From assembly GCA_026399205.1 (NCBI GenBank), contig JAPLRL010000069.1, forward strand, positions 1-40,509: DNA of 40,509 bases. Reading direction: 5' to 3'. The position numbers were made by a program, and so were the translations under genes. The notes under the pieces are model-generated. The model was not told the origin of the DNA. It worked only from the letters and a program-made list of their open reading frames with translations, and did not search any database. This document shows positions 1 to 8,819 of this stretch, one piece after another (position 1 is the stretch's first letter; each line of letters begins with the position of its first letter). This DNA is from Gammaproteobacteria bacterium. GTDB lineage: Bacteria; Pseudomonadota; Gammaproteobacteria; Legionellales; Legionellaceae.

Positions 1-26
1 GAAGGGGCCTCATTGCCGGCCCCTTC
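1..26. terminator. GC-rich hairpin at left edge
   Basis: A 9-bp perfect stem (gaaggggcc at 1-9 pairing with ggccccttc at 18-26) with an 8-base loop. No T-run follows, so it is either the 3' hairpin of a gene lying to the left or part of a repeat cut by the window edge. Position and shape are seen; the terminator role is a guess. Confidence 0.4.
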
Positions 27-179
27 ACCCCGCTAGGGTATTTATAGAGGATATTTATGTTAACAATGTCTCTGTTCGGTAACATGATTTATGAGGCAAC
101 GAAAAGTCGTTCGGTAACATTTACTTTTGATGCAACAGGGGCGTATCTAAATTAGCTAAAGTCCAGTTCTAGCAGATTC
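27..179. other. Non-coding stretch with 12-bp direct repeat
   Basis: No gene is visible between 27 and 179. The 12-mer gttcggtaacat occurs at 74-85 and again at 109-120, 35 bases apart, each followed by a related tgaggcaac or tgatgcaac block. Repeated blocks of this kind occur near the ends of some insertion sequences, so this may be a decayed element end, but no transposase is present to support it. Confidence 0.4.
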
Positions 180-283
180 GTAACTACCCAGGTACACGTC
201 ATCCTGAGCGCCAGCGAAGGATCCCCCCTAGCTAGCAATGTGCTAATTAGCAGGAGATCCTGCGCTGGCGCTCAGGATGACGT
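180..283. repeat. R1 palindromic repeat, copy A
   Basis: Imperfect palindrome beginning gtaactacccaggtac and with arms that read cgtcatcctgagcg and cgctcaggatgacg. It is nearly identical, including its left flank and its loop, to copy D at 35499-35602, which suggests recent duplication. Further diverged R1 copies lie at 3119, 24671 and 38443. It sits just upstream of the kinase-like gene. Confidence 0.9.
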
Positions 284-289
284 GGGGAG

Positions 290-318
290 TTAAGCAGATT
301 CTAATTATAGTCTATAAT
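290..318 (+). promoter_or_regulatory. Candidate sigma70 promoter for the kinase-like gene
   Basis: A perfect -10 hexamer TATAAT lies at 313-318. A weak -35 (TTAAGC, 290-295) sits 17 bases upstream. The start codon is 32 bases after the -10. The -10 is convincing; the -35 matches consensus at only about half its positions. Confidence 0.5.
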
Positions 319-349
319 TACACATTATAAACAATTAAAAGACAAAAAC

Positions 350-1828
350 ATGCCCTATCCCTACATAGATATGGACACCACATCCCCCGTAAACCGAACC
401 CTCGTTGAGTCGGGGAAAAAATCGCATGATATTCGTTTGGCAACGATTTCTGGGTCAAAAAAAACATGGGTTGTGAAAGAGATGGAGGATGAGCTTGAGA
501 CAGCACAACGAGAGTGTTTGGCTCAAGAATTTTTCCGTTTAATTATTCGGCATCAACCTGAAACCAAATTAGGGTTTGATAAAAAGACAAAACAATATGT
601 TGTGCTATCTGAGGAGGTTGAAGGGTATCGAGCGTTTCCCTCTGGGGAGTCACAAAAATTTAGCGATGGAACGTATACCGGGTTAGGACATGCAATGGCG
701 TGTGCCCTGTTTTTACAAGAAGTTGATTTGAAAAACGGTAATATTGGATTGGATAAGCATCAACGGGTGATCAAAATTGATGGAGACTGGTGTTTTAGCC
801 AACTCAAACCCACGCATAGTGAAAAAGGGTATGCATTAACGCCAGAAGGCCTACATAACTTACCGCGCCCAGTTGGATTTTATACTTTTAATTGGCTGGA
901 TTTGACTCGACAGGGATTTTCATCTGTTAATAGTCAGATTATCCCTAACGATTTGCAAATGAACCCGAGGTTTCGTGATGAGGTCAATCAGGCCTTGGCG
1001 CGGATTATTTTTATGCCAACAGAGGTGATGGAGCGATTGGCCGAGAAGATTGTCGATAAGAGTGAGCGAGAACAGTACGTGGTCCTGCTTAAAGAAAGGC
1101 AATTTGAGTTGAAGCTGGCTGCGTCTGAAAACCCCTCGTTTGTCGCTTATGCGGACTCGTTAGCGTGTGAGCAAGATTTGCTGGAATATCATCACATGCA
1201 CCTTTCGCGATTTCAAGTTGCAGGAAAGCCATTGAACGATGATGTCTCTCCTTTAGATTGGGATGTTGAGTTACTTTTGAATAAAAACGCATTTATGACT
1301 GAGTTGGATGTGAATCGTGTAAAAAGTAACTGCTGTTCTTTAGTCCGTCAACTCGATCAGCTCTTTGATATGGATGATGAGCTGATGAATGATTATGTGG
1401 GGAGTGCCCTAACACAGTGTCGTGATGATGAGGGTGATTTACCAGAGATCACCCAATTGCAAGTCGATTTACAACAGGTCGTGACGGCGCAACTCTCAGC
1501 GGAAGTGGTTGCAATTAAACAGCTGATTAAGCAATATCGATCGCAGGGTGGTCCGGATGAAGCTAACTATAGAACAAAAGCGAATGAGCTTGAGGATGCG
1601 TTATTTTCTATGGATTTGAAAAAACGCGGACAAGCAATTACGGAACCGGGTGGGATGAATCCGGTTCAACAGCTATTGAAGTTATATCCTCCAGAAAATC
1701 ATGCAAAATCAGGGTTTTTTAAGTCAAATACGGTCACAACATCGCGTGAGACTTTACTGGATGAATTGCAAAGAACATTTCAAAAACCTGGTGTGGCTGC
1801 ATCTCACCAGGCGGGATTGACAAAGTAA
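350..1828 (+). CDS. Kinase-fold protein, effector-like
   Basis: A 492-residue protein of no family I can name. Its first 150 residues carry the marks of a protein/lipid-kinase fold in the right order: a lysine in VVKEM (K43), a glutamate in AQEFF (E60), a hinge-like VVLSEEVEGY (84-93), a catalytic-loop-like DLKNGN (D126 to N131, spaced as in HRDLKPEN) and a DFG-like IKIDGD (D144, D146). The remaining 300 residues are mostly charged helices. The C-terminus has a short acidic patch (ETLLDELQ) of the sort found in Dot/Icm substrates, which is weak evidence. There is no signal peptide or membrane segment. It is followed after 11 bases by a small coiled-coil gene, probably in one transcript. The start ATG has only a weak ribosome site. 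Kinase fold is inferred from motifs; the substrate is unknown. Confidence 0.6.
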   Translation: MPYPYIDMDTTSPVNRTLVESGKKSHDIRLATISGSKKTWVVKEMEDELETAQRECLAQEFFRLIIRHQPETKLGFDKKTKQYVVLSEEVEGYRAFPSGESQKFSDGTYTGLGHAMACALFLQEVDLKNGNIGLDKHQRVIKIDGDWCFSQLKPTHSEKGYALTPEGLHNLPRPVGFYTFNWLDLTRQGFSSVNSQIIPNDLQMNPRFRDEVNQALARIIFMPTEVMERLAEKIVDKSEREQYVVLLKERQFELKLAASENPSFVAYADSLACEQDLLEYHHMHLSRFQVAGKPLNDDVSPLDWDVELLLNKNAFMTELDVNRVKSNCCSLVRQLDQLFDMDDELMNDYVGSALTQCRDDEGDLPEITQLQVDLQQVVTAQLSAEVVAIKQLIKQYRSQGGPDEANYRTKANELEDALFSMDLKKRGQAITEPGGMNPVQQLLKLYPPENHAKSGFFKSNTVTTSRETLLDELQRTFQKPGVAASHQAGLTK

Positions 1829-1839
1829 GGGGATTGAAC

Positions 1840-2151
1840 ATGCATAACCAAGATGACATGGAAAAACGACAACAAGAATTGGCTGAATTACGCTCAAAAG
1901 CAAGTGCCTTGCAAGATGAGAATAATCAACAGGTGCAGCAGATTTGGTTGATTGAAGGACAGTTAAACGATCCGTCTTGTCCTGAAGGTGAGAAAGAGAA
2001 ATTAGTCGCTCGGAAAGAGCGCTTGAAGCATTCTCTGGACGTACGCCAAAATGAACCGCGGTTTCGAGAGTTACTCGATAAAATTAAGCAGATTGAGCTT
2101 GAGCTGTTTGGAACGACGAAGGTGGGCGGGAGCTCGCCTTATGTGTTGTAG
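1840..2151 (+). CDS. Small coiled-coil protein, hypothetical
   Basis: A 103-residue, highly charged protein (Lys, Glu, Gln rich) with heptad-like spacing over residues 7-90, predicted to be almost wholly helical coiled coil. I chose ATG 1840 rather than the in-frame TTG at 1834, because AAGGGG at 1827-1832 is then 7 bases upstream. It lies 11 bases after the kinase-like gene, so the two are probably co-transcribed and might act together. That partnership is inference from position only. Its TAG stop falls in the left arm of a small hairpin. I do not recognise a family. Confidence 0.6.
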   Translation: MHNQDDMEKRQQELAELRSKASALQDENNQQVQQIWLIEGQLNDPSCPEGEKEKLVARKERLKHSLDVRQNEPRFRELLDKIKQIELELFGTTKVGGSSPYVL

Positions 2152-2164
2152 GGACGCCCCTACA
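2147..2164. terminator. Small hairpin over stop codon
   Basis: tgtaggg (2147-2153) pairs with ccctaca (2158-2164) around a 4-base loop; the TAG stop of the coiled-coil gene is in the left arm. No T-run follows. It may mark the 3' end of the preceding unit or be a repeat fragment. Confidence 0.35.
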
Positions 2165-2221
2165 CCTTCAACTGTAATCGGTATATACTATCTACTTTAC
2201 GTCACCCAAACAGGGGAATGA

Positions 2222-3076
2222 ATGAGTTGGTTTAAGAAATTACTGCCTTCGCGTATTCGCACTGAGGCCACTCAAAAAAAAGGTGTTCCAGAAGGATTAT
2301 GGGTTAAATGTCTTGGGTGTCAGGCGGTTGTGTATCGGGGAGAGATGGTGAAAAACATGATGGTTTGCATGCATTGCAACCATCATCATCGCTTGAGTGC
2401 ACGTGAGCGAATTGCGCAGTTTTTAGATGAGTTTGGGCAAGTTGAAATAGCTGCGCATATTGAACCGATTGATCGACTCAAATTTAAAGATTCTAAAAAA
2501 TATAAAGATAGAATTATCCAAGCACAAAAAGCAACCGGTGAAAAAGAAGCGCTTGTGGTGGTGAAAGGCACCATCAACACGTTACCTGTTGTGGTTTCTG
2601 TGTTTGAGTTTGGTTTTATGGGGGGCTCCATGGGGGCGAGCGTGGGAGAGAAATTTGTGCGCGCGGTTGAAGTGGCCATTGATGAATGTCGACCCTATGT
2701 TTGTTTTACGGCCAGTGGCGGAGCGCGCATGCAAGAAGGCTTGTTTTCTCTCATGCAAATGGCGAAAACGTCAGCTGCGGTGGCGCGGTTGGCAAGTAAA
2801 CGCTTGCCGTTTATTGTGGTTTTAACTGATCCCACGATGGGTGGCGTGTCTGCCAGTTTTGCAAGTTTAGGCGATGTCATTTTGGCAGAGCCCAATGCAC
2901 TGATTGGGTTTGCAGGACCACGCGTGATTGAGCAAACGGTTCGCCAGGTGTTACCCGAAGGATTTCAGCGGAGTGAGTTTCTGCTTGAGCATGGCCATAT
3001 TGATATGATCGTGCAAAGAAAAGCCTTAAAATCGACGGTGAGTGAGTTGGTTGCAAAGTTGACTCATGAGCGGTGA
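2222..3076 (+). CDS. accD: Acetyl-CoA carboxylase, carboxyltransferase subunit beta
   Basis: AccD, with AccA, transfers the carboxyl group from biotin carboxyl carrier protein to acetyl-CoA, giving malonyl-CoA for fatty-acid synthesis in the cytoplasm. The 284-residue length is near the usual size (E. coli about 304). The N-terminal zinc ribbon is intact, with cysteines at 30, 33, 49 and 52. The crotonase-type core has the expected [14 protein letters not shown] and [12 protein letters not shown] segments. AGGGGA precedes the ATG. It begins a same-strand run accD-folC-dedD-cvpA, an order also found in E. coli and relatives. R1 copy B lies between accD and folC. Confidence 0.97.
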   Translation: MSWFKKLLPSRIRTEATQKKGVPEGLWVKCLGCQAVVYRGEMVKNMMVCMHCNHHHRLSARERIAQFLDEFGQVEIAAHIEPIDRLKFKDSKKYKDRIIQAQKATGEKEALVVVKGTINTLPVVVSVFEFGFMGGSMGASVGEKFVRAVEVAIDECRPYVCFTASGGARMQEGLFSLMQMAKTSAAVARLASKRLPFIVVLTDPTMGGVSASFASLGDVILAEPNALIGFAGPRVIEQTVRQVLPEGFQRSEFLLEHGHIDMIVQRKALKSTVSELVAKLTHER

Positions 3077-3118
3077 AGGAACGACCTACGTAAGTGAGTC
3101 GTTTTATACCGCTCATGT

Positions 3119-3201
3119 GTCATCCCGAGCGCAGCGAGGGATCTCCTTTCGATGAGCGCGGTGCTAATCAAAGGGAGGTCCCTCGCTGCGCTCGGGATGA
3201 C
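3119..3201. repeat. R1 palindromic repeat, copy B
   Basis: Arms gtcatcccgagcgcagcg and the reverse complement cgctgcgctcgggatgac, ending at 3201. It fills the accD-folC gap. Its plus strand is open in the folC frame and codes for the tell-tale peptide HPERSEGS, so an upstream GTG at 3094 makes folC look longer than it is. Confidence 0.9.
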
Positions 3202-3216
3202 GTGAGGGTTAAAGGG

Positions 3217-4482
3217 ATGATGTTAGATGTGAAAATGACGCTTGCAGATTGGTTACACCATCTTGAATCTCGTTTTCGGCATGCACCCATCAAATTAGGT
3301 TTAGAGAGAATGGCGGATTTTGCCGCTCGATTAGCTGTTGATAGCTTACCGTGTGTGGTTATCACCGTTGCAGGAACCAATGGAAAGGGCTCAACCGTTC
3401 GTGCATTAGAAGCGATGTATCTTGCTGCTGGGTATCAAGTGGGGGCTTATACGTCTCCTCATTTATTGGTGTTCAATGAACGCATTCGTTGGAATGGGGT
3501 TGCCATTAGCGATGCCGCCTGGTGTGAGGCGTTTGCAGCGATTGCGCAATGTGAGGGTGCCGACGAGCTGACCTATTTTGAATGGACTACGCTAGCCGCA
3601 CTTTATTTTTTTAAAACCCAACGCCCTGATGTGGTGATTTTAGAGGTGGGGATGGGGGGGCGCTTAGATGCGACCAATGTGATTGATGCTGATTTAGCCA
3701 TCATCACCACGATTGATTTTGATCATGAAGCGTATTTGGGACAGACCTTAGACGCAATTGGTTATGAAAAAGCAGGTATTTTAAGGGCGGGGCGGCCTTT
3801 TATTTTTGCGTCAAAGATGGTGCCGGATAGTGTGGTTGAGGTTGCGAAAACGCTGGGTGCAAAGGGGGTGTATGCGGGGCGGGATTATCACTATGATATC
3901 ACCCCTTGGGCCTTCCACTTTCACACTCAGACCCTTAATTGGACTGCCACTCTACCGCAGCTACACCCAGAAGCAGTCAGCGCGGCGTTGATGGCTACGT
4001 GCTTGTTGAAAGATAGGCTCCCTATCGAAGAAACAGCATGGCATGCGGCTATTACTGCTCGTGTGCCTGGCCGCTTGCAGGTTTTACCTTCTGATATTGT
4101 GGTGGATGTGGCACATAATCCGCAATCTGTGCGCCGTCTCTCGCAGTGGCTCAAAGACAGGTATCCAGATAGGGCGATTCATGCGGTGTTTTCTGCATTG
4201 GAAGATAAAGCAATCTCGTCAATGGTTGCAACCTTAAACGCGCAAGTGACGACATGGCATGTCGCTCCACTGGAAGGGGAGCGAGCCGCAACGCAGGAAC
4301 AATTGCGCGATGCGTTTAGTCTTTTCCCTTCTTCACCTATTTTGTGGTATAATGACGTGTTCTCTGCTTTCACTAGCGCGAAACGCACCCGAGAAACGGG
4401 TGAGCTGGTGGTGGTATTTGGATCGTTTTTAACCGTTTCAGCGGTACTTCAAGGGGGATCCTATGAAATTAACGATAGATGA
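3217..4482 (+). CDS. folC: Dihydrofolate synthase / folylpolyglutamate synthase
   Basis: FolC adds glutamate to dihydropteroate and then to tetrahydrofolates using ATP, a Mur-ligase-type reaction in the cytoplasm. From ATG 3217 the product is 421 residues, matching E. coli FolC (about 422). The P-loop VAGTNGKGST is near residue 50, and the Mur-ligase central region (VGMGGRLDATNV, DFDHEAYLG) and C-terminal VDVAHNP are all present. The frame is open back to GTG 3094, but that leader is translated R1 repeat, so I rejected it. ATG 3220 and ATG 3235 are alternatives. The 3' end overlaps dedD by 20 bases, so translation is probably coupled. Confidence 0.95.
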   Translation: MMLDVKMTLADWLHHLESRFRHAPIKLGLERMADFAARLAVDSLPCVVITVAGTNGKGSTVRALEAMYLAAGYQVGAYTSPHLLVFNERIRWNGVAISDAAWCEAFAAIAQCEGADELTYFEWTTLAALYFFKTQRPDVVILEVGMGGRLDATNVIDADLAIITTIDFDHEAYLGQTLDAIGYEKAGILRAGRPFIFASKMVPDSVVEVAKTLGAKGVYAGRDYHYDITPWAFHFHTQTLNWTATLPQLHPEAVSAALMATCLLKDRLPIEETAWHAAITARVPGRLQVLPSDIVVDVAHNPQSVRRLSQWLKDRYPDRAIHAVFSALEDKAISSMVATLNAQVTTWHVAPLEGERAATQEQLRDAFSLFPSSPILWYNDVFSAFTSAKRTRETGELVVVFGSFLTVSAVLQGGSYEINDR

Positions 4483-5221
4483 ACGTCTTAAACACCGGAT
4501 GGTTGGATTAGCCGTTATTATCTCTATTGCGGCCATCTTATTGCCGGCCATATTAAAAAAATCCACTCAATCATTTGACGCCATGAGTCGCGTCGCCGTG
4601 CGCTTGCCGCAGCATCCTGCCGCACCGACCGTACGCGTTGTCGATGAAGGTCGTTTATTTAAGACCATGAAGGTGGCCAGGGTTCACATTCCATCTGTAG
4701 CACCTGCGGCTGTGGTTCCTGCTACAGTTAAAGTGGTGTCATTGCAATCGTTGCCTGCTGTGGTGAGTGCCAAGCCAATGGTTGCCATGAAGTCTAAGCC
4801 GCCTGTTGTCGCGGTGACGATTCCGCATCCTGTAGCTTTACCCAAGGTAGTGGAAACAGCACGTGTAGCACCACCACCTAAAGTCAATGTATCACGCGCG
4901 GCTCATCTTCCTGAGGTTGTGCGACCTCAAGTGTCTCGTGTGGTGGTTCGGCCGTTACGCCATGCTGCATTGAAGCAACAAGACTATGCGGTACAAATTG
5001 CTAGTTTTTCTAGCGTACAAAATGCAAAAATATTAATGAATAAGTTGCAAGGCAGTGGCTATGCCGTCAAAATGGCACCGGTTTTTGCGCCTGGCGGTAA
5101 AATGATTTATAAAGTTTTAGTGGGGCGCGCGTCACAACGAGAAGAGATGGTGCGGCTTCAAAAAAAATTATATAGTCAAATGCAGTTGAGGGGATTTGTA
5201 GTCACAGCTAACGTGGGGTAA
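4463..5221 (+). CDS. dedD: DedD-like SPOR-domain cell-division protein
   Basis: DedD proteins are inner-membrane proteins whose SPOR domain binds glycan strands stripped of stem peptides at the septum. This 252-residue protein has a short cytoplasmic N-terminus, one membrane helix (about 13-31), a long Val/Pro/Ala-rich periplasmic linker (about 45-165) and a C-terminal SPOR domain (about 168-252, with YAVQIASFSSVQNA and KVLVGRAS). Position between folC and cvpA is the classical dedD position. AAGGGGGATCCT precedes ATG 4463, inside the end of folC. The linker is low-complexity and unlikely to be conserved in sequence. Confidence 0.9.
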   Translation: MKLTIDERLKHRMVGLAVIISIAAILLPAILKKSTQSFDAMSRVAVRLPQHPAAPTVRVVDEGRLFKTMKVARVHIPSVAPAAVVPATVKVVSLQSLPAVVSAKPMVAMKSKPPVVAVTIPHPVALPKVVETARVAPPPKVNVSRAAHLPEVVRPQVSRVVVRPLRHAALKQQDYAVQIASFSSVQNAKILMNKLQGSGYAVKMAPVFAPGGKMIYKVLVGRASQREEMVRLQKKLYSQMQLRGFVVTANVG

Positions 5222-5223
5222 TC

Positions 5224-5793
5224 ATGGTGTGGTCAGGGACAGACATTGCAATTATTGCGGTAATCGGATTATCAGCAATCACAGGGATTTTCAGAGGATT
5301 AGTGCGCGAGGTGATTGCCTTGTTGGCTTGGATCATTTCCATTTGGTTGGCTTTTAAATATTGTCATGAAGTGTCGCTGTGGTTAGCCCCTTATATCCTC
5401 GATAAAACCCTACAAGTGGTTGTCGCATTTATCCTGATCTTGGTGGGTATCCTCTTGCTGGGCGGCATTGTGAATGCGGTCATCGGGTTTATTTTAAGGC
5501 ATGCAGGATTAAGCGGCACCGATCGTTTATTAGGCATGGGGTTTGGTCTGATGCGCGGGATGTTGATTGTTTCGCTTGCCATCGTGATTGCGGGCATGAC
5601 GGGTGTAGATTTAAAACCGTATCAAACCACATCGAAATTGTTTGATTATTTTGAGCCGATAGCGACCTGGATGTCACGTTATGTGCAACCTATCTTGGTT
5701 GATGCGGTTGAAAAGGGTAAAGCGTTGCATGAGAAGTCGAAGTCTGAGTCTGAGCCTGCACCTGAGGCGGGGAAAGATCCGGAGAAAAAATGA
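5224..5793 (+). CDS. cvpA: CvpA family inner-membrane protein
   Basis: CvpA is an integral inner-membrane protein first known for colicin V export and later linked to envelope stress and biofilm phenotypes; its biochemical role is unsettled. The 189-residue product has the family N-terminus (DIAIIAVIGLSAITGIFRG, then LVREVIALLAW) and four hydrophobic segments at about 5-25, 28-46, 60-82 and 100-125. The charged tail (KSKSESEPAPEAGKDPEKK) is cytoplasmic-looking and disordered. It starts 2 bases after dedD and overlaps the next gene by ATGA. purF, which often follows cvpA, is absent here. Confidence 0.92.
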   Translation: MVWSGTDIAIIAVIGLSAITGIFRGLVREVIALLAWIISIWLAFKYCHEVSLWLAPYILDKTLQVVVAFILILVGILLLGGIVNAVIGFILRHAGLSGTDRLLGMGFGLMRGMLIVSLAIVIAGMTGVDLKPYQTTSKLFDYFEPIATWMSRYVQPILVDAVEKGKALHEKSKSESEPAPEAGKDPEKK

Positions 5794-6773
5794 ACATTTC
5801 ACGGACGATGTTAGACCAAGCGGTTGATCAAAAAATTATCAATGCGCAACAAGCTACACGGTTATTAGATTTTATAAAACAACAGCAAGCTAATCCTGTC
5901 TCCAATATGATCCATGTTTTGTATTATCTCGGTGGGTTGGTCGCGATTGCGGCGATGACGGTGTTTATGAACTTAGCCTGGACGTCTTTTGGCGGATGGG
6001 GTTTGGTTGCGCTGTCTTTGAGTTATGCAGTTGTAGGCCTTTATTTAACCGATATATTTGATAAAAAAAAGCTAGTGATTCCTGCGGGCATTTGCGCTAC
6101 GTTTGTGATTTGTGTGACGCCTGCAGCGATTTATGGGCTGCAACTGGCCATGGGCTGGTGGCCCTTGAACATTGACTATCAAGATTATTATTCACCGATG
6201 CATATGAAATGGTATTGGTTGTCTATGGAGCTCGGTACGTTAGCGGTAGGCTGCGTGCTTTTTTGGGTTTATCGCTATCCTTTTATGCTCATGCCCATTG
6301 CCATGACGTTTTGGTATACCGCGATGGATTTAGCCCTCATGATCGTCGGTTGGCAGGCCGCATATAGTGTGCGCGCCGATATGTCGATGTATTTAGGGGC
6401 AGTGATGATATTCACGGCTTGGTTTGTTGAGAGAAAAGCGTACTCATCTGGTGATTATGCATTTTGGCTCTATTTTTTTGGTGTTGCGGCGTACTGGGGG
6501 GGATTGTCTTCCCATTATTCAGGCAACTTCATGTCTTTTTGGTTTTATTTATGTCCCAATTTAATCATGATTGGGGTAGGAGCAGTCCTTGCCAGAAATG
6601 TATTTATCGTCTTTGGCGGCATCGGCTGTGGGGTCTATCTTGCCTATTTAGCCATGATTTTATTTAAAGACAGCGTGTTTTTTCCGATCGCCTTAGCAGG
6701 CATTGGATTGTTGATGATTTACCTTGGGGTCTTGTGGCAGAACTATACGGCGCCTTCTTTGCGCAAAACGTAG
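5790..6773 (+). CDS. Multi-spanning membrane protein, DUF2157-like
   Basis: A 327-residue protein with a helical, Gln-rich cytoplasmic head (1-35) followed by roughly nine to ten hydrophobic helices. The layout of a short soluble head ending near a first membrane helix around residue 40 resembles DUF2157 proteins, whose function is unknown. No catalytic or transporter motif is apparent. ATG 5790 overlaps the cvpA stop as ATGA and has GGAG just upstream, so it is translationally coupled to cvpA. It takes the place where purF is often found. Family assignment is tentative. Confidence 0.75.
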   Translation: MNISRTMLDQAVDQKIINAQQATRLLDFIKQQQANPVSNMIHVLYYLGGLVAIAAMTVFMNLAWTSFGGWGLVALSLSYAVVGLYLTDIFDKKKLVIPAGICATFVICVTPAAIYGLQLAMGWWPLNIDYQDYYSPMHMKWYWLSMELGTLAVGCVLFWVYRYPFMLMPIAMTFWYTAMDLALMIVGWQAAYSVRADMSMYLGAVMIFTAWFVERKAYSSGDYAFWLYFFGVAAYWGGLSSHYSGNFMSFWFYLCPNLIMIGVGAVLARNVFIVFGGIGCGVYLAYLAMILFKDSVFFPIALAGIGLLMIYLGVLWQNYTAPSLRKT

Positions 6774-6800
6774 ACAAAATCGACTTCCAAGGAGCATCGC

Positions 6801-8804
6801 GTGCGTTTATTTATCGCCGAAAAACCATCACTGGGCCGTGCTATTGCTCAGTATCTTCCAGTTAAAGGCGTGCCACAGGGTGGAGGTCCAGGAAGAGGAG
6901 CTACGCATATTGTTGCGGGTGATGATGTTGTCAGTTGGTGTTTCGGACATTTATTGGAAATGGCCGAACCCGATGATTATAATCCTGCCTTTAAGCGGTG
7001 GTCATTTAATACCCTCCCTATTGTCCCGACAGATTGGCGCCTATTACCGAGAGAGTCGGCTAAAGCACAAATCAAGACCATTCAATTACTCTTAGAAAAG
7101 TGTGACATCGTCATTCATGCGGGGGATCCAGATCGTGAAGGTCAACTATTGGTTGATGAGCTCTTGGAACATTTAGGTAACACCAAACCCGTGCAGCGGA
7201 TTTGGTTATCTGCATTAGATGAGACGAACGTTCAGAAAGCGCTGGCGAACCTAAAAGACAATGCAAATTATGCTAATCTTAAAGCCAGCGCAGAAGCGAG
7301 GCAACGGGGAGACTGGTTGGTTGGAATGAATTTAACGCGAGCGTACACCCTTGCGGGACAACGAGGGGGTTATCAAGGCGTGTTATCCATTGGTCGGGTA
7401 CAAACACCAACGCTTGCACTCGTGGTTAATCGTGATTTAAACATTGAGAACTTTAAGCCGCGCGATTTTTATGCGGTGGTTGCGAGTATTCATGCGACCA
7501 ATGGTGATTTTTTAGCACGTTGGAAGCCGTCTGAGGACGTGCCCGTTGATGAGTCTTTGCGTGTTATTGATCAAAAAATTGCGGAGCAAGTCGCTATTCA
7601 AACGACAGGTAAAACGGGTACGGTCGTCAGCTTTTCGTCGACAAAAAAGAAACAAGGAGCGCCTTTACCCTTTTCTTTGTCAACACTACAAGCATTGGCG
7701 AATAAAAAACTCGGACTAGGCGCTCAGGAGGTTGTTGATATTGCTCAATCGCTCTATGAATCAAAATTAACGACGTATCCACGGACAGATTGTAATTATT
7801 TACCGGAGAGTCAATTTGGAGAGGCGGCGAAAATACTCGCTTTATTGCCGCCTGAATATGAGAAGTTAGTGCAGCAGGCTGACTGTTCATTAAAATCGGC
7901 CGCATGGAACGATAAGAAAATCACGGCTCACCATGCCATTATTCCAACAGGACATCGGGCCAATATTTCGGGTAAACAAAAAGACGTCTTTGATTTAATC
8001 GTGCGGGCATACTTGGCGCAATTTTTTCCTGCATACACCTACAGTGAGACGAATATTGTTTTAAATATAGAAGGTGAAACATTTACTGCGAGCGGTAAAG
8101 TGCCCTTATTGCCAGGTTGGAAAATAGTGTATGGGACGACGGATGAGGAGACGACTTCAGGATCGAAAGACAAAGAGGAGAAGCAGACCTTGCCTGTCGT
8201 TAAAAAAGCAGAGTCGGTTGAATGTAAGGATGCAAAGGTTGAGTTCAAAAAAACAACGCCACCGGCACGCTTTACCGAAGGAACGCTCATACAAGCTATG
8301 ACGAACATTCATAATATAGTAGACGACCCAGAGCTCAAAAAACGATTAAAAGAAACCGCGGGTATTGGTACGGAAGCAACACGCGCTGGGATTATTGAAA
8401 CGTTGAAAAAGCGAACCTTTATTACTGAGAAAGGTAAGCAAATTATCAGTACCGAGTCAGGCCGGAAATTGATATCAGCGTTACCAAACTCCGTTAAAAG
8501 CCCTGGCTTAACTGGATTATTTGAGCAGGTTTTGGATGGCATTGCCGATGGACGATATACGATAGAGCAGTTTTTAAAAAGGCAAAGCGAGTTTGTCACC
8601 AAGTTCGTCAATGTCGCTAAAACATCGAATCTGGGATTGGCACCCGCTTATCCGTGTCCAGTATGTAAAATTGGGCATTTGCGTCGTCGAACAAACGGTG
8701 AGGGTATGGTCAGTTGGTTTTGTGTGCGCTCACAAGAAGGCTGTAACGCCCTGTTTCAAAATACGAATGGAGAACCCGATTTAATCGTTGAGAAGAGAAG
8801 GTAG
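6801..8804 (+). CDS. topB: DNA topoisomerase III
   Basis: TopB is a type IA topoisomerase that passes single strands and decatenates replication and recombination intermediates. The 667-residue product matches E. coli TopB (about 653). It has the N-terminal Toprim domain (MRLFIAEKPSLGRAIA; acidic DPDREGQ near residue 110), SIGRVQTPTLALV, the active-site tyrosine region TTYPRTDCNYLP, and FTEGTLIQAM. It ends in a cysteine cluster (CPVC then FC and GC) like a remnant zinc ribbon. The start is GTG 6801, with AAGGAG 6 bases upstream. It is preceded by the DUF2157-like gene and followed by a strong hairpin. Confidence 0.96.
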   Translation: MRLFIAEKPSLGRAIAQYLPVKGVPQGGGPGRGATHIVAGDDVVSWCFGHLLEMAEPDDYNPAFKRWSFNTLPIVPTDWRLLPRESAKAQIKTIQLLLEKCDIVIHAGDPDREGQLLVDELLEHLGNTKPVQRIWLSALDETNVQKALANLKDNANYANLKASAEARQRGDWLVGMNLTRAYTLAGQRGGYQGVLSIGRVQTPTLALVVNRDLNIENFKPRDFYAVVASIHATNGDFLARWKPSEDVPVDESLRVIDQKIAEQVAIQTTGKTGTVVSFSSTKKKQGAPLPFSLSTLQALANKKLGLGAQEVVDIAQSLYESKLTTYPRTDCNYLPESQFGEAAKILALLPPEYEKLVQQADCSLKSAAWNDKKITAHHAIIPTGHRANISGKQKDVFDLIVRAYLAQFFPAYTYSETNIVLNIEGETFTASGKVPLLPGWKIVYGTTDEETTSGSKDKEEKQTLPVVKKAESVECKDAKVEFKKTTPPARFTEGTLIQAMTNIHNIVDDPELKKRLKETAGIGTEATRAGIIETLKKRTFITEKGKQIISTESGRKLISALPNSVKSPGLTGLFEQVLDGIADGRYTIEQFLKRQSEFVTKFVNVAKTSNLGLAPAYPCPVCKIGHLRRRTNGEGMVSWFCVRSQEGCNALFQNTNGEPDLIVEKRR

Positions 8805-8819
8805 GGCGCTTATCTATCG

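Noticed and set aside
2167-2189. Promoter with TTCAAC and TATACT before accD
   Set aside because: The TATACT box is fair, but the spacer to TTCAAC is only 11 bases and I find no other -35.
3094-3216. Longer folC with GTG start at 3094
   Set aside because: The added 41 residues are translated R1 repeat (HPERSEGS), and FolC from 3217 has the normal family length.
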